Position numbers and translations under genes: made by a program
Assembly: GCA_021772215.1 (NCBI GenBank)
Contig: JAJFMK010000056.1
Coordinates: 1 to 11,156 of the forward strand
From: Chlamydiota bacterium
GTDB taxonomy: Bacteria; Chlamydiota; Chlamydiia; Chlamydiales; JAJFMK01
DNA: 11,156 bases
Reading direction: 5' to 3'
The notes under the pieces: model-generated
What the model was told of the DNA's origin: nothing
Seen by the model: only the letters and a program-made list of their open reading frames with translations
Databases searched by the model: none
Shown here: positions 1 to 5,776 of the stretch, piece after piece
How the letters are laid out: each line of letters begins with the position of its first letter
Numbering within the stretch: the stretch's first letter is position 1

Positions 1-55
1 CACGCTTCTCTTCAACAAAATCTGGGATGGGAACGGGATCTGGAAATTTACTCAT
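1..55 (-). CDS. 5' end of an unidentified protein, cut by the left edge of the window
   Basis: An ATG at 55-53 opens a frame that stays open to the window edge and reads MSKFPDPVPIPDFVEEKR, 18 codons. The start overlaps the antiporter stop by 8 bases (ATGAGTAA), an arrangement typical of translational coupling, and no good Shine-Dalgarno sits upstream. Only a proline-rich hydrophilic N-terminus is visible, with no signal peptide or motif, so I assign no function. Existence of the gene rests on the overlap geometry and the open frame; 18 codons without a stop is weak evidence by itself. Confidence 0.5.
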   Translation of the reverse strand, partial: MSKFPDPVPIPDFVEEKR

Positions 56-2036
56 GGGGCAAGAAGAGATTGTGAACGTTAATCAAAGAGTCCTGATCGC
101 CGAAGATAATGACGAGATCACCGGGGAGAATGACTGTATCCGGGTCTAAAGAGAGAAGGGTCTCATCGCCCCGTTTAATCATTAGAACCGTCACCCCATG
201 AATTTTTCGAAGGCCGCTCTCCGAGAGCTTCACACCGGCAATTTTTGCGGAAGGATGCACCCTCTCTGTCTCGATTCCTAAGTTCTCATGGTGAAATTTT
301 AGGTCGGTAAAAGTGGGCATATCCTCTAGGGTGATCTGCTGCATCCTCTCATACCCTTTAGAGCGCACCTGATGAATGTATTTGTAAAGCTCCCCTTTTG
401 GAATCAAATATTTGTGCAGAACACGGGTAAAGATTTCAACCGATGATTCAAACTCATCGGCAACGACGGCATCAGACCCCATGAGCTTCAGATAGGGAAT
501 CTCTTGGAGATATCTAGTGCGGGTAATCGTGTAGGTTGCTGAATTGGAGCGCTTGACCGCCTCTATTGTGCGCCGTGTTGTGATGGGATCGTTAATCGCA
601 ATGGCAGCCACTTTGGCATGTTCGATCCCAGCATGTCTTAAAACCACCTCATGAGAGGCGTCGCCAAAGAGAACCTGCTCCCCCTTCGCCTTCTCCTCTT
701 TCACAATCTCCGAATTCATCTCCACGATGACGTAGGGGATCTTAGCCAGTCGGCAGGAGTGGGCTAAGTTGCGGCCGCAAACTCCATAACCAAGTATTAA
801 TACATGACCTTTTTTCTCTTTGGGAACCTCCTGCTTAGCAATAAGCTGACCAAACCTTAACCGCTCTGGCACTGGTAACTTGGCAAAGAAATTGGCAATG
901 CGCTGGCTGTAAAAGATCAGATAGGGAGAGATCGCCATGGTAAAGAGGGAGACCGCCCAGAAAAGCTGATAGAGAAAGTCTGTACCGAGCGAATAGGCCC
1001 TTCCTGCGGAAGCTAACACGAAAGAGAACTCCCCCACTTGTGAGACGAAGAGGCCTCCAATAATGGCAATACGAAGAGGCAGGCCTAAAACAATACCGGC
1101 AAAAGCACCCAAAAGGCTCTTCATAAAAAGAATACCTACTGTAACTGAGGCAATGAGAAACGGATGCTGCGCCACAAATTCCAAATCAAGAAGCATCCCT
1201 ACAGAGACGAAGAAGAAGGAGGAGAAGGTCTCCTGGAAGGGAAGGATATCTCCAAGAGCTTGATGGCGATACTCAGATTCCGCCACCGTCAAGCCTGCCA
1301 AAAAGGCGCCAAGAGAGATCGGGAGACCGACGTATGTGGTTGCTAAAGCTACAGAGAAGCAGATAGTCAAAATGGTGAGCAAAAAGAACTCTCGTCTCTT
1401 TGTGCGCGTCACATAGAACATCAGCCGCGGAATCAGGTAATTTGCCAGGATGTAGATCATAGCGATAATGGCAACACCTTTTAGCAGCGCAAAAGCAAGC
1501 GCCTGCCCGCTCTCAATCTCCGGCTGGCCGGCAAAAACGGGAACCATCAAAAGCAGAGGAATCGTCATCACATCTTGAAAGATCATAATGGCAAGTGCAA
1601 AACGGCCATGGGGCGAGTCAGACTCGCGCCTCTCAGTGAGCGTCTTCATCACAATTGCCGTACTACTTAACGAAAGAAGAGACCCTAAAAAGAGCGCCTC
1701 ACCAACGGGCCTGCCAATGAAATAGGCGACCAAAAAGCCGACCAACATCGTACTGAAGAGCTGAATGGCGCCGCCGATAAAAAAGAGCCTTTTTATCGAG
1801 AGAAGCTTTCTGATCGAAAACTCCATGCCGATGGAGAAGAGAAGAAGGATCACACCTACTGTGGCAAGGTGTTCAATGTGGGTTTCGTCAACGAGCTGAA
1901 GACCTGAGGGACCAACAAGCATCCCCGTTAACAAAAAGGCGACGATTGACGGCAAGTTGATGCGCTGTGCAATAAATAGCATCAATGAGGCGACCCCAAG
2001 GATCACCACAATTTCTTGAACTTCAAAAGTCTCCAT
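48..2036 (-). CDS. KefB-type monovalent cation:proton antiporter (CPA2) with RCK/TrkA domains
   Basis: An inner-membrane antiporter of 662 residues, the usual length for KefB/KefC/YbaL-type CPA2 proteins, which exchange K+ or Na+ for H+ and serve pH or potassium homeostasis. Residues 1 to about 385 form the membrane domain of roughly 12-13 helices. It has the early NLPSIVAFLLTGMLVGPSGL stretch (27-46), the QD pair at 154-155 where CPA2 proteins keep an ion-binding aspartate, and SLGAFLAGLTVAES (241-254). Residues about 410-530 are a TrkA-N/RCK Rossmann domain with GYGVCG (416-421), acidic E439 at the end of strand 2 (NAD-type binding), and GDAS (468-471). Residues about 575-655 form a TrkA-C domain. 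No kefF-like oxidoreductase lies beside it, so glutathione gating is unsupported. It follows the 131-residue gene by 27 bases and overlaps the next gene. The transported ion cannot be read from the sequence. Confidence 0.93.
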   Translation of the reverse strand: METFEVQEIVVILGVASLMLFIAQRINLPSIVAFLLTGMLVGPSGLQLVDETHIEHLATVGVILLLFSIGMEFSIRKLLSIKRLFFIGGAIQLFSTMLVGFLVAYFIGRPVGEALFLGSLLSLSSTAIVMKTLTERRESDSPHGRFALAIMIFQDVMTIPLLLMVPVFAGQPEIESGQALAFALLKGVAIIAMIYILANYLIPRLMFYVTRTKRREFFLLTILTICFSVALATTYVGLPISLGAFLAGLTVAESEYRHQALGDILPFQETFSSFFFVSVGMLLDLEFVAQHPFLIASVTVGILFMKSLLGAFAGIVLGLPLRIAIIGGLFVSQVGEFSFVLASAGRAYSLGTDFLYQLFWAVSLFTMAISPYLIFYSQRIANFFAKLPVPERLRFGQLIAKQEVPKEKKGHVLILGYGVCGRNLAHSCRLAKIPYVIVEMNSEIVKEEKAKGEQVLFGDASHEVVLRHAGIEHAKVAAIAINDPITTRRTIEAVKRSNSATYTITRTRYLQEIPYLKLMGSDAVVADEFESSVEIFTRVLHKYLIPKGELYKYIHQVRSKGYERMQQITLEDMPTFTDLKFHHENLGIETERVHPSAKIAGVKLSESGLRKIHGVTVLMIKRGDETLLSLDPDTVILPGDLVIIFGDQDSLINVHNLFLPHE

Positions 2037-2063
2037 TAAAAGATAGGATGCCGAAGAACCAAC

Positions 2064-2459
2064 TTAAATTTCAACTGAGAGAAACCAGCTCTTCCGTTCC
2101 GGACAGTAACTTAACCCCTCAAATCGATAAGATGTGATAGGTATCTTCAAGGTGCGGCGCAAAAGAGGGATGATGTTAAGAGTTCCTCCCTTTACATCTT
2201 CGCGCCCTATTTTGATCTGTCGGTTGTAGCAAAGAAGCGTCAGTGGTGTGAAAGGAAACGTTCTCGCAAACTCCTCGTCATTGAGATAAGCTTCTAAATA
2301 GCGCTCTGGAACGAAGCTGCCGAGCGCCTCTTCGTCACGCAGAGTATGAATCATAAAATGAGAACTTGTGCTGCGGCTCTGAGTAGAGGTGGAGTAGTTG
2401 ACAAGCGCCTTGGGCGCCACCTTCAATTCGAAATCTGATGAGATGGCGAAGTATCTCAC
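2064..2459 (-). CDS. Unknown 131-residue protein, translationally coupled to the HAD gene
   Basis: I do not recognise this protein. It starts with GTG (MRYFAISSDF) and its start overlaps the HAD stop as GTGA. The sequence AGGAGGAGGA, lying in the last Glu codons of the HAD gene, gives a strong ribosome binding site, so both the unusual start and its coupling are well supported. The product is soluble-looking, with no signal peptide or membrane helix. It has a Ser/Thr-rich stretch near residues 23-34, a basic middle (RQIKIGRED) and an aromatic C-terminus ending WFLSVEI. It sits between the phosphatase and the antiporter in one strand-consistent unit. Its first four residues, MRYF, match those of the divergently transcribed gene at 3174-3635, but the rest aligns poorly, so shared ancestry is only a possibility. 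Confidence 0.8.
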   Translation of the reverse strand: MRYFAISSDFELKVAPKALVNYSTSTQSRSTSSHFMIHTLRDEEALGSFVPERYLEAYLNDEEFARTFPFTPLTLLCYNRQIKIGREDVKGGTLNIIPLLRRTLKIPITSYRFEGLSYCPERKSWFLSVEI

Positions 2460-3106
2460 TCCTCCTCCTGGATAAAATGTTTGATCTGTGCCCAGTTGCC
2501 AAAAAAGAGCGCCCGCTTGTCCTGCGCATGATAAGTTCCAATCCCGTTGAACTGAATGGCGCGCATCTTAGCTTTAACAGCCGCCTCTATACCGTTGGGT
2601 GAGTCATCGATGGCTATGGCAGCCTCTAAAGGGACCCCAAGGCTTTTAACGGCTTGGATAAAGCCTTCCGGGTCAGGCTTGCCCCTCTTTAGATTCTCTT
2701 TTCCAATGATCACCTCAAAATAGCGATCAAGCTTCTCTCTTTCCAAAACGGGTTTGACCCATTCTCGTGAAGCGCTCGTGACAATCCCTAGGCGGTAGCC
2801 CCGCCCGCTCGCCCATTGAACAAATTCGCTCGCCCCGTCGCTAATGGGCGCCTCATCATATTGATAGCGGCAGATCGTCGTGTAGAGCTTCAGTAGTCTC
2901 TCGGTTGGGTAGTCGAGCTCGCGCCAGGCCTTGATGCAAGCGACCATCTCGTCGGCTGTGAAGCCATTCATCGTGATAAACTCCTCTTGCGAGGGCCAGA
3001 GGCCAAAGATCATCACAAAGTGAGCGTAAGCGCGATAGAGCAGCGGAACCGAGTCGACCAAAGTGCCGTCAAAATCAATGAGGAGTGCTTCGATCTTCTC
3101 TCCCAT
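2456..3106 (-). CDS. HAD-superfamily hydrolase, phosphoglycolate phosphatase / beta-phosphoglucomutase-like
   Basis: A cytosolic phosphatase of 216 residues with all four HAD motifs in order. Motif I is DFDGTLVDS (11-19), with nucleophile D11 and acid/base D13. Motif II is T110/S111 in GIVTSAS. Motif III is K143 in RGKPDPEGF. Motif IV is the Mg2+-binding DD at 167-168 in AIDDSPNGIEAA. A helical cap of about 65-70 residues lies between motifs I and II, the subfamily IA arrangement used by Gph, YniC and beta-phosphoglucomutase. The RGKPDPEGF and DDSPNGI forms are usual for sugar-phosphate or phosphoglycolate phosphatases, but the exact substrate cannot be told. ATG at 3106 is the first start after the AT-rich divergent gap; its Shine-Dalgarno is weak. 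It is the likely first gene of the left minus-strand unit. Confidence 0.9.
   Translation of the reverse strand: MGEKIEALLIDFDGTLVDSVPLLYRAYAHFVMIFGLWPSQEEFITMNGFTADEMVACIKAWRELDYPTERLLKLYTTICRYQYDEAPISDGASEFVQWASGRGYRLGIVTSASREWVKPVLEREKLDRYFEVIIGKENLKRGKPDPEGFIQAVKSLGVPLEAAIAIDDSPNGIEAAVKAKMRAIQFNGIGTYHAQDKRALFFGNWAQIKHFIQEEE
2460..2469 (-). promoter_or_regulatory. Strong Shine-Dalgarno deciding a GTG start
   Basis: On the minus strand AGGAGGAGGA lies directly upstream of the GTG at 2459-2457, so a full AGGAGG can be placed with a 4-base spacer. The same bases encode the Gln-Glu-Glu-Glu tail of the HAD protein. This supports GTG rather than a downstream ATG as the start of the 131-residue gene. 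Confidence 0.75.
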
Positions 3107-3173
3107 ACCCGCACTCTACAACAAGTAAATAAATATTTGAACAATTATTAAATTGTACGATACCATTCGTTTG
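3107..3173. promoter_or_regulatory. Divergent AT-rich promoter region with a perfect inverted repeat (3141-3156)
   Basis: The 67 bases between the divergent HAD and 153-residue genes are strongly AT-rich. They contain ACAATT-ATTA-AATTGT at 3141-3156, a perfect 6-base inverted repeat around a 4-base AT spacer. The position suits an operator controlling both directions, or a weak cruciform. I could not find clean -35/-10 pairs in either direction; TTGAAC (3137-3142) is the nearest -35 match for the plus strand. Function is inferred from position only. Confidence 0.4.
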
Positions 3174-3635
3174 ATGCGCTATTTTGTGATACATAAGAAA
3201 AAACGCCTTGTCTCAACTCAAGATGACCTTGTCCAGCTCATTGGCCAAGACTCTTTAGAAAAAAGGGGGAGGACAATCCGTGAATATGGCTATCTCCTCG
3301 GCTGGATTCTCTCTCTCTTTGGCAAGACCTTTAAAGCCCATGACAGCCACGGCAACCTCGTCTTTGTTGACCGCCAGAGCTTCCTTGATTATCTCCTTTG
3401 CCTAAAAGAGGAGAGCAAAGAGCATAAAATCAACCCCCTCACTCCCCATGAAGAGGAGAAACTGATCAAAAATCTCTTTTTAAGAGAATCCAAAAAACTG
3501 ACCCAAAGTCATCCCGAAGATGTGCCGGACCTCATCGCCCTCTACGACACCATGCGTGAAGAGCTAGCCAAAGAGATCGACCGCCTAGAGACCCTCTACT
3601 ACCCCGACGACAACTACATCACTCGAGAAGATTAA
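3174..3635 (+). CDS. Unknown protein of about 153 residues; its 3' end is duplicated at 5002-5082
   Basis: I do not recognise a family. From ATG 3174 the product is 153 residues, beginning MRYFVIHKKK. The frame also runs from TTG 3153, but that codon lies inside the inverted repeat, so I prefer the ATG; neither start has a clear Shine-Dalgarno. The protein is charged, with one short hydrophobic stretch (YGYLLGWILSLFG, about residues 39-51). A helical, coiled-coil-prone Lys/Glu-rich C-terminal half ends in LYYPDDNYITRED. There is no signal peptide. The C-terminal 20 or so residues recur in a decayed copy about 1.4 kb downstream, implying a paralogous family in this genome. It precedes the rRNA methylase on the same strand by 102 bases, but that gene appears to have its own promoter. 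Confidence 0.8.
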   Translation: MRYFVIHKKKRLVSTQDDLVQLIGQDSLEKRGRTIREYGYLLGWILSLFGKTFKAHDSHGNLVFVDRQSFLDYLLCLKEESKEHKINPLTPHEEEKLIKNLFLRESKKLTQSHPEDVPDLIALYDTMREELAKEIDRLETLYYPDDNYITRED

Positions 3636-3637
3636 CT

Positions 3638-3650
3638 GCTCGTTTCGAGC
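3638..3650 (+). terminator. Small hairpin after the 153-residue gene (weak terminator candidate)
   Basis: GCTCG-TTT-CGAGC forms a perfect 5-base stem with a 3-base loop two bases after the TAA at 3633-3635. It is followed by GCTTTAAAC rather than a proper T run, so intrinsic termination would be weak. It may only be a chance hairpin. Confidence 0.25.
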
Positions 3651-3689
3651 GCTTTAAACTCTCGTTCTACTAGATGATTCCGTTTCCTG

Positions 3690-3718
3690 TTGGCTGATTT
3701 TATAAGTTTGAATACTAT
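3690..3718 (+). promoter_or_regulatory. Candidate housekeeping promoter for the rRNA methylase gene
   Basis: TTGGCT (3690-3695), a 17-base spacer, and TACTAT (3713-3718) each match four of six bases of the sigma-70-type consensus. Transcription would start near 3725, giving a leader of only about 13 bases before ATG 3738. The longer frame opening at TTG 3690 would begin exactly on the -35 box, a further reason to reject that start. Confidence 0.4.
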
Positions 3719-3722
3719 TGGT

Positions 3723-3730
3723 GGAAAGGA
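3723..3730 (+). promoter_or_regulatory. Shine-Dalgarno deciding the rRNA methylase start
   Basis: GGAAAGGA ends 7 bases before ATG 3738, a good ribosome binding site. It supports ATG 3738 over the in-frame TTG 48 bases upstream. Confidence 0.7.
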
Positions 3731-3737
3731 CGAAAAA

Positions 3738-4412
3738 ATGGCTAAGAAAAATTGGATTATGGGAAAGAATTGTGTGCAGGAGGTGCTGCAGCACGACCCA
3801 GATCGCATCGTGCAGATATACACGGCAAAGCCAGGTCCCTTTGAGGGGCGCGTTGTTTCTAATAAGGAGCTGTTTCGGATGGTGGAGTCTGAGTCCCATC
3901 AAGGAGTTGTGGCCGAGGTAAAGCCTCGCAGCTTTGGAAATTTAAAATCGCTTCTGGACCGAGATGAGGATGGAGTGATTCTAATGCTTGATTCTATCTT
4001 TGACCCACAAAATCTTGGGGCCTGCATCCGCTCTGCGGAGTGTTTTGGCGTCTTGGCTGTTGTCTGGTCTAAGAATCGCGGCGCTGATCTTAGCCCTACA
4101 GTGAGTAAGGCGAGCGCCGGCGCCTCAGAGCTCGTCGAATTGATCAAAGTATCCAACCTCGTTGAAGCTGCGAAGCAGTGCAAAGAGGCTGGCTTTGAAG
4201 CCGTAGCCGCCAGCGTAGATACCGGAGCTATCCCCATAAAAGAACACCGCCCCTCCAAAAAAACTTTGATCGTCATGGGATCGGAAGGAAAAGGGGTACA
4301 ACCGCTTCTTCTCAAGCAGATGGATCAAACCCTCTACATTCCCATGAAGGGAAAAATTGATTCCTTAAATGTGGCCCAAGCCACAGCCGTCTTCCTCTCA
4401 GCAGTCAGTTAA
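3738..4412 (+). CDS. rlmB: RlmB/TrmH-type (SpoU, SPOUT) 2'-O-ribose RNA methyltransferase
   Basis: A 224-residue SPOUT methyltransferase that should transfer methyl from SAM to a ribose 2'-OH. RlmB acts on G2251 of 23S rRNA, in the cytoplasm. Residues about 8-64 are the short L30e-like substrate-binding domain, with GKNCVQEVL at the start and the diagnostic SHQGVVAEV (53-61) at the end; it is somewhat compact for the family. The SpoU catalytic domain carries motif 1 NLGACIRSAECFG (92-104; N92, and R98 as candidate catalytic Arg), motif 2 GSEGKGV (181-187), and motif 3 IPMKGKIDSLNVAQATAVFL (201-220; S209 and N211), which form the trefoil-knot SAM site. The HQG motif favours RlmB over TrmH, but a different rRNA or tRNA target cannot be excluded. 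It ends 11 bases from the convergent hydrophobic protein gene. Confidence 0.85.
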   Translation: MAKKNWIMGKNCVQEVLQHDPDRIVQIYTAKPGPFEGRVVSNKELFRMVESESHQGVVAEVKPRSFGNLKSLLDRDEDGVILMLDSIFDPQNLGACIRSAECFGVLAVVWSKNRGADLSPTVSKASAGASELVELIKVSNLVEAAKQCKEAGFEAVAASVDTGAIPIKEHRPSKKTLIVMGSEGKGVQPLLLKQMDQTLYIPMKGKIDSLNVAQATAVFLSAVS

Positions 4413-4423
4413 TAGGCTTTTCG

Positions 4424-4903
4424 CTAACTCTTGAAAGTCCTTGAAGCCACTTGTGCAATATAGACGCTCATACAGATTAACGCCCCAAAAGAAATTAAAC
4501 CTTTAGCATCACTTTCCACTCTATTGTTTCGTGTATTGGAGAGGGCCATCAAAATTAACATCACGCCTCCGACTCCCATTAGAAAGTTCCCTGCTTCCAC
4601 GGTCAACACTTCTTTAGCTACATTAGCAACATCTTGAGCTATCCATTTCAAGACAGGGTAGACAGTGATGAAACAACCTATAGCGCTGAGAAGGTCGCGA
4701 AGATCATCATCTCTCGTATACTCAGCGATGTAAATTTGCGCTCCCAAATACAGGGCGATTCCCCCTAAGGGTGAAACTGCAAAGCGGGCAGTTCCCTGTA
4801 TAGCTGCTAACCCGATGTGGTAGACGTTACTAGTGGTGATCTTGTTTGCTGCCTGAGATAAGTAGGGACTTACCTGTTGAAGATAAGATGTTCCAACTTG
4901 CAT
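4424..4903 (-). CDS. Unknown multi-pass membrane protein, 159 residues (Inc-like layout)
   Basis: No family is recognised. After a polar N-terminus of about 40 residues there are four hydrophobic segments: about 41-60 (SPLGGIALYLGAQIYIA), 71-90 (LLSAIGCFITVYPVLKWIA), 106-121 (FLMGVGGVMLILMALS) and 134-152 (GLISFGALICMSVYIAQVA). Short charged loops separate them (EYTRDDDLRD; NTRNNRVESD). Two closely spaced hydrophobic hairpins without a cleavable signal peptide is the layout of chlamydial inclusion-membrane (Inc) proteins, if the host is a chlamydia; it could equally be an ordinary small inner-membrane protein. ATG 4903 has a weak AGG upstream. It stands alone on its strand, convergent with the rRNA methylase gene, and has its own consensus -10. 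Its AT-rich upstream region differs in composition from neighbouring gaps. Confidence 0.75.
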   Translation of the reverse strand: MQVGTSYLQQVSPYLSQAANKITTSNVYHIGLAAIQGTARFAVSPLGGIALYLGAQIYIAEYTRDDDLRDLLSAIGCFITVYPVLKWIAQDVANVAKEVLTVEAGNFLMGVGGVMLILMALSNTRNNRVESDAKGLISFGALICMSVYIAQVASRTFKS

Positions 4904-4946
4904 ATTAACCTAATGTATTTTCTAGTGTTTATACATAAAACAATAA

Positions 4947-4975
4947 ATTATATTACAATGTGTTAATTTTGTATA
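4947..4975 (-). promoter_or_regulatory. Promoter of the hydrophobic protein gene
   Basis: On the minus strand TATACA (4975-4970, four of six to the -35 consensus), a 17-base spacer, and a perfect TATAAT (4952-4947) are present. The start would fall near 4940, leaving a leader of about 37 bases before ATG 4903. The region is very AT-rich, so chance matches are more likely than usual, but spacing and the -10 are ideal. Confidence 0.5.
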
Positions 4976-5001
4976 TTTGAATAAATTTTTACTTTTCCGG
5001 A

Positions 5002-5082
5002 GTGGAAAGTCAACTAAAACTGACCGACCGCACCGAGAGCCTCTACCGCCCCGATGACAACTACGTCACTCGAGAGGATTAA
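5002..5082 (+). pseudogene. Remnant of a paralog of the 153-residue gene (3' end only)
   Basis: In the frame ending at TAA 5080-5082 this stretch reads QLKLTDRTESLYRPDDNYVTRED at its end. The intact gene ends LAKEIDRLETLYYPDDNYITRED; 15 of 23 residues match. Over the final 54 bases, including the stop, I count 45 identical positions, and most of the changes in the last 30 bases are silent or conservative. Upstream the frame is closed by TGA at 4978-4980, with no ATG and only a GTG at 5002 lacking a spaced Shine-Dalgarno. The rest of the gene is absent; AT-rich sequence and an unrelated minus-strand gene lie there instead. I read it as a degraded duplicate, though a tiny peptide gene cannot be fully excluded. 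Confidence 0.7.
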
Positions 5083-5089
5083 TCTTATC

Positions 5090-5113
5090 CTCTGTGTCTC
5101 AGTGTCTCTGTGT
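5090..5113. repeat. Three tandem 8-base units between the remnant and the methyltransferase stop
   Basis: CTCTGTGT, CTCAGTGT, CTCTGTGT follow one another without gaps; the middle unit differs by one base. The array abuts the stop codon of the minus-strand methyltransferase (5114-5116). CT/GT-rich octamers of this kind are seen between genes in various bacterial genomes; nothing here shows a function. Confidence 0.6.
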
Positions 5114-5776
5114 TTATATTTTATTTAATTTCTTTTGATGGATATAGATGGTCGCCTCTCCAAAATAAAACGGCAGCTCAAACTGATCGATCAGCTTTAG
5201 CTGTTCTCCCTCTAGGGGAAAGCTGACTGAGATCACCTTGGCGCCTTTTTTTAAGGATTGGCATTTTTCGATCAGCCGTTTGATATCAGACCCCTTCATG
5301 CAGGAGCCAAAGAGGAAGAGGCAGTCCGCTTTAGAAAAATCAGCCTCAAAGAAATCTCCCTTTTGAAGTTTGAAGTTGTCGAGGGGATATTTTGTGAGGA
5401 CTGATTGGCAGAGCTGATAGAGTCCCTCCACATTTTCGATGGCGACGACGTTGAGACCGAAGTAGGTGGCTAAGAAGAGGGCCGCCCTTGATCTACCGGA
5501 GCCGAGCTCGAAGAGGGTCTGTCCCCTCTTCAAATCGCAGCGCTTCACAATCTCTGCCATGGTGGTTAGGGGCGTCTCGCCGTAGGTGTAGGACTCATCA
5601 CCAGTTGTTTCTACATAGCGGTTGCCGAGGCGGTAGGGATTATTCATGAGGCTAGAAATAAGCAGCGAGAGGTCGCGCTTTCGAAACTCTTCGTTTTTAT
5701 AGTAGCAGCAAGCAATCTGCAGATTCTCCCACCACTCTTTGCAGCTGGTTTTGGCTTTGGTGAGATAAAGACTCAT
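5114..5776 (-). CDS. Class I SAM-dependent methyltransferase, DOT1-like motif pattern
   Basis: A 220-residue Rossmann-fold methyltransferase. After an Arg/Lys-rich N-terminus it shows YGET (65-68), motif I LFELGSGRSRAALFLA (88-103) for SAM binding, an acidic E114 ending strand 2 (VAIEN), then KGDFFEADF (139-147), a hydrophobic strand 4 (CLFLFGSCM, 152-160), and a KKGAKVISVSFPL segment (176-188). This order (YGET, then D/E-LGSG, then G/A-x-E, then GDF, then a strand ending near F-G, then GxxxVS) parallels the DOT1 lysine methyltransferase core as I remember it, but the catalytic Asn-containing loop of eukaryotic DOT1 is not conserved. The substrate is unknown; it may be a protein. The ATG overlaps the mgtE stop as ATGA and has no Shine-Dalgarno, so translation is probably coupled to mgtE. 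No signal peptide, hence cytosolic unless secreted by another route. Confidence 0.82.
   Translation of the reverse strand: MSLYLTKAKTSCKEWWENLQIACCYYKNEEFRKRDLSLLISSLMNNPYRLGNRYVETTGDESYTYGETPLTTMAEIVKRCDLKRGQTLFELGSGRSRAALFLATYFGLNVVAIENVEGLYQLCQSVLTKYPLDNFKLQKGDFFEADFSKADCLFLFGSCMKGSDIKRLIEKCQSLKKGAKVISVSFPLEGEQLKLIDQFELPFYFGEATIYIHQKKLNKI

Noticed and set aside
48..2036. Naming the antiporter kefB or kefC with glutathione gating
   Set aside because: No kefF/kefG ancillary gene nearby and the ion specificity cannot be read; only the CPA2-RCK architecture is supported.
3899..4315. 138-residue minus-strand open frame opposite the RlmB-like gene
   Set aside because: Antisense to the conserved SpoU motifs; low-complexity Ser/Arg/Pro composition typical of shadow frames.
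4413..4423. Shared bidirectional terminator between the RlmB-like gene and the hydrophobic protein gene
   Set aside because: Only a 5-base AGTTA/TAACT pairing around a 13-base loop, overlapping both stop codons, with no GC stem or T run.
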